DNA from: Desulfuromonadaceae bacterium
Lineage (GTDB): Bacteria; Desulfobacterota; Desulfuromonadia; Desulfuromonadales; Desulfuromonadaceae
Reading direction: 5' to 3'
DNA length: 11,393 bases
Assembly: GCA_027065245.1 (NCBI GenBank)
Contig: JAMOOS010000168.1
Location: forward strand, 1 to 11,393
A program made the translations under genes and the position numbers. This document shows positions 6,094-11,393 of the stretch, piece by piece (the stretch's first letter is position 1; each line of letters opens with the position of its first letter). A model generated the notes under the pieces. That model was not told the origin of the DNA, searched no databases, and was given only the letters and a program-made list of their open reading frames with translations.

Positions 6094-7149
6094 TTGCCTC
6101 TGTCTGCCCGTACGCGATTAACCATCTGGGCCATAGCGGCACTGACGGCCTGTTCGGCAATCGGTGCCGCTATCGGCTTTGCCTGGCACTGCTGCCCGGC
6201 CAGCAACTGCACCGACAAGTCGCTGCTGCTGGGGGCAATGCTGTTGCTCATTGCCACCCTCATCGCTCTGTTTCGCCGTCTGGTAGATCGCTGCCTGAAA
6301 CCGCTGGACAACATGGCACAGCGCTGTCGCACCATAGATATCAACCATCTTGACCAGCGCATCACCACCGCCAACCGCTGCCGCGAAGCCCAGACTCTGG
6401 TATTCGAATACAACAACATGCTGGAGCGCCTGCAGAAGGAGGCGGAGCGAATTCGCCGTTTTTCCGGCGATGCATCGCACGAGTTACGCACTCCGCTGAC
6501 CATTTTACGTGGCGAAACCGAGGTGGCTCTGCGCTGGGCCAAAGAGCCGGAAGAATTTCGCGAAACGCTGCAATCCAATATGGAAGAGATCAAGCGCATG
6601 GGGCGAATTCTCGAAGAGCTACTGGTGTTATCCAAAAGCGACGCCGGTGAGCTGCATCTGAACCGTGAGCGGATCAATCTGCTCGACATTGTGCAGGAGA
6701 TCTATTCCCAGGCTAAAACCCTGGCGGCTGGCAAGCAGATAAACGTTGCTCTCAACATTAACGTGGACGAAGAGGTAGTTGTCGTCGGTGACGATCTGCG
6801 CCTGCGTCAGGTATTCACCAACCTCATCACCAATGCCATCCGCTACACCAGCGCCGGCGGGAACGTCGTCATCCACCTGGGCAGAGACGCTCAGCATGCC
6901 CGCATATCAGTATGCGACAACGGTATCGGCATTGAGGATGAGCATCTGCCCCACATTTTTGAACGCTTCTATCGCAGCGACGAGGCACGCAATCGCGCCG
7001 CCGGTGGCAGCGGTCTGGGGCTGGCCATTGCCCATTCCATAGTAAGTGCCCATCACGGTGAGATAAAAGTAACATCCTCGCCGGGCCAAGGCAGTGACTT
7101 TACGGTAATACTGCCTCTGGCCGATCAGCAGCAATCTGCACCGCAGTAA
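6094..7149 (+). CDS. Sensor histidine kinase with minimal Cys-rich periplasmic loop
   Basis: This inner-membrane HisKA-class kinase has 351 residues. Two membrane segments (about 9-31 and 43-60) enclose a loop of only about a dozen residues, containing HCCPASNC (His32, Cys33, Cys34, Cys39). A HAMP-like linker (about 61-112) follows. The H-box is DASHELRTPL with phosphoacceptor His129. The ATPase domain has the N-box NLITNAIRY (Asn243, Asn247), D-box DNGIGI (Asp275), IFERFYR F-box and GGSGLGLAI (304 on) G2 box. The start is TTG at 6094, directly after the regulator stop. AAGGAGG at 6081-6087 is well spaced for it, which supports TTG. Lack of a sensor domain suggests intramembrane or loop-cysteine sensing (metal or redox), which is inference. 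The HtrA gene follows after 34 bases. Confidence 0.93.
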   Translation: MPLSARTRLTIWAIAALTACSAIGAAIGFAWHCCPASNCTDKSLLLGAMLLLIATLIALFRRLVDRCLKPLDNMAQRCRTIDINHLDQRITTANRCREAQTLVFEYNNMLERLQKEAERIRRFSGDASHELRTPLTILRGETEVALRWAKEPEEFRETLQSNMEEIKRMGRILEELLVLSKSDAGELHLNRERINLLDIVQEIYSQAKTLAAGKQINVALNINVDEEVVVVGDDLRLRQVFTNLITNAIRYTSAGGNVVIHLGRDAQHARISVCDNGIGIEDEHLPHIFERFYRSDEARNRAAGGSGLGLAIAHSIVSAHHGEIKVTSSPGQGSDFTVILPLADQQQSAPQ

Positions 7150-7183
7150 CAGTCAACATCCATTTATCCACGGAGCCGGCACT

Positions 7184-8548
7184 ATGAAACTCGCGCATCT
7201 CTTTATCGCCGTTCTTACCGTTATCCTGGCGGCCAGCGCCGCCAGCGCCGCTGTACCGCCCGATTTTGTCGCCATGGCCAAACGGCTTAAGCCGGTGGTA
7301 GTCAACATCAGTTGTACACCCGCCAACAATACTGGGGCGGACAGAAACGACTTGCTCCACCGCGACGTGGTAGAAAAATTTTTCCGCTCCCTGCTCAACA
7401 GCAATGACAAACGGGAGGAAAAACGTTCTCTGGGCTCCGGACTGATTATCTCTGCCGACGGTTATATCCTTACCAACGAGCACGTGGTAAAAAACTCGCG
7501 TGATATCAAGGTTAAACTGGCCAACGGCAAAGTCTATCCGGCCACAGTGCGCGGCATCGACAACAAACTTGATCTGGCGTTATTGAAAATTTCTGCAAAA
7601 AACAGCTTGCCCACAGTAACCCTGGGCAACAGTGATAACAGCGAAGTGGGAGAATGGGTGATGGCCATAGGCAACCCCTTCGGCCTGGGGCAAACAGTAA
7701 CGGTGGGCATTGTCTCGGCCATGGGACGGGTTATCGGTGCCGGCCCTTATGATAACTTCATCCAGACCGACGCCTCCATCAACCCGGGCAACTCCGGCGG
7801 GCCGCTGTTCAACGCCCGTGGACAGGTAATCGGCATCAACACTGCCATCGTCCGCGGCGGTCAGGGTATCGGCTTTGCCATCCCCATCAACGCGGCTAAA
7901 AAAATATTGCCGCAACTAAAAAAAACCGGCCACGTAACCCGGTGTTATCTGGGGATAACGGTACAGGATATCAGCAGCGAACTGGCAGAATCGTTTGGGC
8001 TGAATAGCAGCGACGGAGCGTTGATAACTTCGGTGGCAAGCAATTCACCGGCACAACGCGCCGGTTTACAACGCGGCGATATCATCCTGGCCATGGACGG
8101 CCATCAAGTGAAGGACAAAAACACCCTGCCCCGCCTGGTGGCGGATTTGCCCGTAGGCGGCAGCAGCACCATCACAGTATTCCGCTCCGGCAACAAATTA
8201 ACCCTGACCATAACGCCGACAACAGCACCGGATACCGCGCCTGCACATCAAGCAGCAGCCAGCACCCCCGGCATAACCACCATGGACAACAGCGCCGAGG
8301 TCAGCCGCCACCTCGACCTCGCCACCACCGCCGGCGTGGTAATCACCTCGGTTGCCACTGGCAGCCCGGCGGAGCGGGCCCACCTGCGCCGCAGCGACGT
8401 TATTCTCGAATACAACGGTATCAGAATCACCTCCAGCGAACAATTGCGCGCCGCTTTTGCCGCCAGTGCCAATAAAACAGTACAGCGCTTGCTGGTACAA
8501 CGTGGTGAACGCTTGTTCTTCACGGCACTGAAATTGCCGCATAAGTGA
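7184..8548 (+). CDS. Periplasmic HtrA/Deg serine protease with two PDZ domains
   Basis: This 454-residue Do-family protease probably degrades or holds misfolded envelope proteins. A signal peptide (1-22, cut after ASA) exports it. The trypsin-like domain has the catalytic triad His100 (TNEHVV), Asp130 (DLALLK) and Ser204 (NPGNSGGPL). PDZ1 spans about 254-345, beginning near YLGITVQDI and including SPAQRAGLQRGDIIL. An Ala/Thr/Pro-rich linker (346-370) precedes a less conserved PDZ2 (about 371-452), where LRRSDVI replaces the usual LRRGDVI. The region between residues 45 and 82 is short, unlike the long LA loop of E. coli DegP, so it is closer to DegQ/DegS size. Cys44 and Cys254 are the only cysteines in the mature protein. 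GGAG at 7172-7175 sets the start. It follows the kinase by 34 bases and is likely part of the same operon. Confidence 0.95.
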   Translation: MKLAHLFIAVLTVILAASAASAAVPPDFVAMAKRLKPVVVNISCTPANNTGADRNDLLHRDVVEKFFRSLLNSNDKREEKRSLGSGLIISADGYILTNEHVVKNSRDIKVKLANGKVYPATVRGIDNKLDLALLKISAKNSLPTVTLGNSDNSEVGEWVMAIGNPFGLGQTVTVGIVSAMGRVIGAGPYDNFIQTDASINPGNSGGPLFNARGQVIGINTAIVRGGQGIGFAIPINAAKKILPQLKKTGHVTRCYLGITVQDISSELAESFGLNSSDGALITSVASNSPAQRAGLQRGDIILAMDGHQVKDKNTLPRLVADLPVGGSSTITVFRSGNKLTLTITPTTAPDTAPAHQAAASTPGITTMDNSAEVSRHLDLATTAGVVITSVATGSPAERAHLRRSDVILEYNGIRITSSEQLRAAFAASANKTVQRLLVQRGERLFFTALKLPHK

Positions 8549-8577
8549 GGACAACACAGCATTAATGCGATACCTTG

Positions 8578-8615
8578 CTGTGCATTCGCACAGTGTACTG
8601 CTGCTGCTGCTGTGC
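8578..8615 (+). promoter_or_regulatory. Leader with competing hairpins upstream of the second kinase
   Basis: CTGTGC (8578-8583) and GCACAG (8588-8593) form a perfect 6-bp hairpin with loop ATTC. A second CTGTGC copy at 8610-8615 can pair with the same GCACAG, so the two hairpins exclude each other. A (CTG)5 run lies at 8598-8612. No T run follows, so it is not a standard terminator. It sits between the protease stop and the kinase ATG at 8629 and may control translation or stability, or be a DNA palindrome bound by a regulator. The role is inferred. Confidence 0.4.
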
Positions 8616-8628
8616 TAGGTTGCAGCGC

Positions 8629-10026
8629 ATGAGAATCAAACTAAAACATCAGATTTTGTTGGCGCCGGCGGCAATATTGCTGATTATGACGCTGCTGCTG
8701 GTTTTTTTGCAGTATTCTTACTGGGATCTGTCGGTAAAACGGCGCCAGGCCAATAATTTAGGCAAGGTATTCATCTCGCTGGCTGAGGCTGATCTAGCGG
8801 CCAAGAGGATATACTCCCTCAGTCTGGCGTTAAAACGCAATTTCGTCCTCAACGCCCCCCGGCTTGAAGAGATGAATCAGCTCTACGCCCACCTTTCCGG
8901 TGCCATCGAAACCACACTGCGTCTGCTCAAGGTACCGGATGATACCGCCACGCAACTGCGAGCGGCACTGAAACAACTTGATCCCAGCGCCGGTGTCGAT
9001 ACCGACCGCTTTATCACCGCGCTGAAAGCTCTGCGACCGCAGCTGGTTACCCTGATAGAAACGGCGCGCAGCCAGCGCGGCAAGTTCAAAATCCTCAAAA
9101 ACAAAAATATCGACGAACTGGTGGCACGTACGGCACTGGTATCACTGGTGGTTTTAAGCGCCGCCATTGTGCTGGGAATATTGCTGTCGCTGTTTTTCTC
9201 CCGCCGCATCCTGCGTCGTATCCAGGCCATCTCCGCCGGTGCCAGCAGTTTGCTGCGTGGCGAGCGTGAGCTGACCCGCACTCCGGAAACCATCAGCGAC
9301 GAACTGGACGATTTGACGGTATCATTGGTCAACATGGCCGACAAACTTATCCGCGTCGTCGGCGCCGAGAAACTGCTCGAAGGTGCCGAAGAGGAACGCC
9401 GCCGCATCGCCCGCGATCTGCACGATCAGACACTGTCCGATCTGTCCGCTATTTTGCGCAGCCTGCAGGAGCTGAAACAGGACGGCTGTAACGACGAGGT
9501 GGAAGAGATAGAAAACAAACTGCGGGCAGCCATCAACAACCTGCGCGATGTCATGGACGATCTCCATCCGCAAACCCTGGATGTACTCGGCCTTAACGCC
9601 GCACTGCAATCCCACATCGAGGCGCATCAACGCGAGAGCAACGGTCGCATCGAAAGCAACTACTACGCCTCCACCGCCGCCGAAGACCTGCGACTGGATA
9701 AAGGGGTGCAACTGCAACTGTACCGCATTGTCATAGAAGCGATACATAACGTGTACAAGCACTCCAACGCCAGCCGTTACGAAGTCAACTACGACTACGC
9801 CAACGGCAAACTGATTTTGTCGGTGGAAGATAACGGCAAGGGCTTCACCTTAGACGAAAACAACCTTGGCCGCGGTCTGCACAATATCCGGGAACGGGCG
9901 CGGGTCATCGGTGCCAAGGTAGTGTGGAAACCGTCGCGCTTTTCATCCGGCACCCGTTTTGAGCTTACCCTGGATTTGAATCGGGACAATGCCACCGCTG
10001 CTCTGCCGGCACCAACCAAACAGTAA
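8629..10026 (+). CDS. NarL-class (HisKA_3) membrane sensor histidine kinase
   Basis: From the chosen ATG the protein has 465 residues. Membrane segment 1 (about 8-28) and segment 2 (about 168-190) bracket a periplasmic region of roughly 140 residues that reads as alpha-helical, without a recognised ligand-domain motif; a four-helix-bundle sensor is plausible. A HAMP domain (191-243) leads to the HisKA_3 dimerisation helix EEERRRIARDLHDQTLSDL with phosphoacceptor His265. The ATPase domain has the N-box EAIHNVYKHSNAS (Asn374), DNGKGF (401-406) and GRGLHNIRERA (414-424). The frame is open back to TTG at 8575, but that extension would contain five consecutive cysteines encoded by the CTG/TGC repeat, so it is rejected. 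The ribosome site at the ATG is weak (TAGG). The cognate regulator starts 12 bases after the stop. Confidence 0.92.
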   Translation: MRIKLKHQILLAPAAILLIMTLLLVFLQYSYWDLSVKRRQANNLGKVFISLAEADLAAKRIYSLSLALKRNFVLNAPRLEEMNQLYAHLSGAIETTLRLLKVPDDTATQLRAALKQLDPSAGVDTDRFITALKALRPQLVTLIETARSQRGKFKILKNKNIDELVARTALVSLVVLSAAIVLGILLSLFFSRRILRRIQAISAGASSLLRGERELTRTPETISDELDDLTVSLVNMADKLIRVVGAEKLLEGAEEERRRIARDLHDQTLSDLSAILRSLQELKQDGCNDEVEEIENKLRAAINNLRDVMDDLHPQTLDVLGLNAALQSHIEAHQRESNGRIESNYYASTAAEDLRLDKGVQLQLYRIVIEAIHNVYKHSNASRYEVNYDYANGKLILSVEDNGKGFTLDENNLGRGLHNIRERARVIGAKVVWKPSRFSSGTRFELTLDLNRDNATAALPAPTKQ

Positions 10027-10038
10027 AGGATATCTGCC

Positions 10039-10797
10039 ATGAGCACTTTCGACCTGATAATTGCTGAAGACAACCCCAAAGATTTTGAGTTTCTCGAGCA
10101 ACTGCTGCAGGACAGCGACTTAGGCAAATTCAGCATCGCCCGCGCCGCCAACGGCCAGGCGGCACTGGAGCTGGCACTGGAAGCGGAAACACCGTTGGTT
10201 ATCAGCGATATCCAGATGCCGGAGATGAATGGCATCGACTTTGCCAAGGCCCTGTGGGAACAGAAACCCCAGGCACGCATCGTGTTCTGGAGCCAGTTCA
10301 AGGATGAGATGTATGTCCGCTCGCTCCTTAAAATTGTGCCGCCGGAAACCGTTTACGGCTACATCCTCAAATCAAACCCTAAAAACCGCATCGCCTCGGC
10401 GGTGGTAACGGTGCTGGTGGATGAGCAGTGCTGGATCGACCCGGAAGTGCGCAAAGTGCAGGGACGCACCGGCCACAGCCAGACTGCCCTGTCCGACATT
10501 GAATTTGAAGCCCTCATCGACATCTCCCTCGGCCTCACCGACAACCTCATCGCCCAGCGCCGCTACTTGTCACGGCGCGGCGTTCAGAGCCGCCTTAACT
10601 CGCTGTACAACAAACTGTGCATCGACCAGGAGCAGTTCCAGGCCGAAAAAGTCGGCGACGCCTTCAACCCGCGCAATCGCGCAGTATCAGTGGCCCTGCA
10701 CCGCGGCCTCATCAATCCCTTTGAGCTGAAACACGAAGAGGAAGAACTGCAAAAGTGGCTGACTCAGTTCAAAAAACGGCATAAAATCGGCGTGTAA
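10039..10797 (+). CDS. NarL/LuxR-like response regulator with C-terminal extension
   Basis: This 252-residue regulator is longer than the usual 210-220 residues. The receiver has Glu10-Asp11, phosphoacceptor Asp57 in ISDIQMPEMNG, Ser85 in place of the conserved Thr/Ser, and Lys111 in GYILKS. Residues 151-195 align in length with a LuxR-type helix-turn-helix (LSDIEFEALIDISLGLTD through RLNSLYNKL), but the recognition segment YLSRRGVQSRL is unlike the classic ISEKTVKNHL. After it comes a 57-residue tail (196-252) with FNPRNRAVSVALHRGLI and a charged helical end. AAGGA lies before the ATG. It pairs with the HisKA_3 kinase just upstream, which is the normal partner class. DNA binding is likely, but the divergence and tail leave its targets open. 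Confidence 0.88.
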   Translation: MSTFDLIIAEDNPKDFEFLEQLLQDSDLGKFSIARAANGQAALELALEAETPLVISDIQMPEMNGIDFAKALWEQKPQARIVFWSQFKDEMYVRSLLKIVPPETVYGYILKSNPKNRIASAVVTVLVDEQCWIDPEVRKVQGRTGHSQTALSDIEFEALIDISLGLTDNLIAQRRYLSRRGVQSRLNSLYNKLCIDQEQFQAEKVGDAFNPRNRAVSVALHRGLINPFELKHEEEELQKWLTQFKKRHKIGV

Positions 10798-10799
10798 AC

Positions 10800-10832
10800 A
10801 AAAAAGGCGGGGCGGAAAAACCCGCCACCGCC
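10800..10832 (-). terminator. Intrinsic terminator of the minus-strand porin fragment
   Basis: GGCGGGGCGG (10806-10815) pairs with CCGCC (10822-10826) and CCGCC (10828-10832), giving a 10-bp GC stem with a single bulged A at 10827 and a 6-base loop. On the minus strand the stem is followed by six T (complement of A 10800-10805). It lies about 40 bases downstream of the minus-strand outer-membrane gene fragment. The hairpin might also affect the plus-strand operon ending at 10797, but no T run exists in that direction. Confidence 0.85.
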
Positions 10833-10872
10833 ATGCACCCAAGGAGTGGGTTGCTGAAAACTGTGGTGCCGA

Positions 10873-11271
10873 TTAAAACTCCAGCGCCAGTTGCGCTGTG
10901 ACAGCATCGCCTTCATCGTCGTTGTCAAACTCGTCGTGGCGATACTCCAGCGCCAAGGTGGTGTACTGCGCCACAGCCACGGCAACAGTGCCGATATAGC
11001 GGTTTTGCGCCAACATATCCGCAGCGTTATCGCTGCCCTGGTAAGCGGCGGCTACGATTGTTGCACGGTCGACGACACTAAAAGTATAGCCAAACTCCAC
11101 GTTCCAGGCGGCAATGGCATCGCCTTGTGTTTTTACTCCGTTCAACAGATATTCCATATCTTCCACAGCACCGACATACTCACCGACAAAGTTAAATCCG
11201 GCCGCGTTCACTACAATTTGCGCGGCAAAACCGTCGCCCCCGACAGGCGGGAAACCACACCGCTGCAACAT
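10873..11271 (-). pseudogene. C-terminal fragment of an outer-membrane beta-barrel (LbtU-like porin?)
   Basis: The open frame encodes 132 residues from ATG 11271; it is blocked by an in-frame TAG at 11284-11286. It has no signal peptide, yet the sequence alternates polar and hydrophobic residues as in transmembrane beta-strands (FNFVGEYVGA, WNVEFGYTFSV, RYIGTVAVAVAQYTTLALEYRHDEF) and ends AVTAQLALEF, with the terminal Phe recognised by the Bam machinery. This looks like the last four or five strands of a barrel that would normally be three or more times longer. The style recalls LbtU-family siderophore porins, from memory only. The conserved part seems to begin near GDGFAAQ, with the 5' portion, signal sequence and promoter missing. 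Its own terminator remains at 10800-10832. Most likely a decayed gene; a frameshift or an assembly error is the alternative. Confidence 0.7.
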
Positions 11272-11323
11272 CAGCCGACTGTTCTACCAGCAACAAAATT
11301 AAATAGCGGCAAGCGGTGTTTTG

Positions 11324-11341
11324 GTTTATATGTAGATAAAC
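11324..11341. promoter_or_regulatory. Inverted repeat GTTTAT-N6-ATAAAC
   Basis: Perfect 6-base arms (11324-11329 and 11336-11341) surround six bases, about 27 bases before the -10 of the gene beyond the window. Size and position fit a transcription-factor operator. The central TATGTAGAT (11329-11337) also occurs at 5398-5406, before the first response regulator. The function is unknown. Confidence 0.35.
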
Positions 11342-11367
11342 GAATATTTCATGTAACGCAGCGGTGT

Positions 11368-11387
11368 TATACTGCCCAACTTAGGAG
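11368..11387 (+). promoter_or_regulatory. Putative -10 and ribosome site of a gene beyond the window
   Basis: TATACT at 11368-11373 matches five of six bases of a -10 element, and AGGAG at 11383-11387 is a good Shine-Dalgarno that would place a start codon at or just after 11394. No good -35 lies at the usual distance. The gene itself is not visible. Confidence 0.5.
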
Positions 11388-11393
11388 AACACT

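Noticed and set aside
8578..8593. Terminator between the protease and the second kinase
   Set aside because: The hairpin is only 6 bp and is not followed by a T run; it is better described as a leader or operator element.
8598..8612. CRISPR or satellite-type repeat
   Set aside because: It is a single short CTG triplet run with no spacers or further copies; no CRISPR-like array exists in the window.
8575..8628. N-terminal extension of the second kinase from TTG 8575
   Set aside because: It would translate the CTG/TGC repeat into five consecutive cysteines and adds nothing conserved; ATG 8629 gives a normal cytoplasmic start followed by the first membrane helix.

Overview
The window looks like a chromosomal segment of a GC-rich, didermic (Gram-negative type) bacterium. 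The evidence is a periplasmic HtrA protease with a signal peptide, the C-terminal end of an outer-membrane beta-barrel that finishes in phenylalanine, and meso-diaminopimelate biosynthesis. A PPDK-type phosphotransferase regulator, abundant two-component genes and the general gene style suggest Desulfobacterota, perhaps the Desulfuromonadales. That placement is a judgement from memory and was not tested by a search.

Bases 13-4271 hold a very compact six-gene run on the minus strand, read prmA, rsmE, RDD membrane protein, dapF, HAD phosphatase, dtd. Gaps are 2, -1, -32, 2 and 4 bases, so it is almost certainly one transcript with translational coupling. It combines translation genes (L11 methylation, 16S rRNA U1498 methylation, D-aminoacyl-tRNA deacylation) with lysine/peptidoglycan precursor synthesis (DapF), a nucleotidase-like HAD enzyme and a small zinc-ribbon/RDD membrane protein of unknown role.

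A 210-base AT-rich intergenic region (4272-4481) separates this operon from a divergent TTG-started gene for the PEP synthase/PPDK regulatory protein (4482-5294). After a short spacer with a tandem 9-mer and a perfect hairpin, a plus-strand block runs from 5422 to 10797. It contains an OmpR/CusR-like response regulator, a histidine kinase with almost no periplasmic domain but a Cys-rich loop, an HtrA/Deg protease, then a NarL-class kinase and its response regulator, which has an extra C-terminal segment. The first three genes look like a Cpx/DegP-like envelope-stress unit. The last two are a second two-component pair that may be cotranscribed or separately controlled through a structured 80-base leader.

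The right end (10798-11393) holds a strong minus-strand terminator, a 5'-truncated outer-membrane barrel gene fragment on the minus strand, and the apparent -10 and ribosome-binding site of a plus-strand gene that begins just beyond the window. No stretch of more than 300 bases lacks a gene. I saw no tRNA, rRNA, CRISPR array or insertion sequence. No clearly new system is evident; the best candidates for a second look are the two signalling units, the leader at 8578-8628 and the truncated porin.
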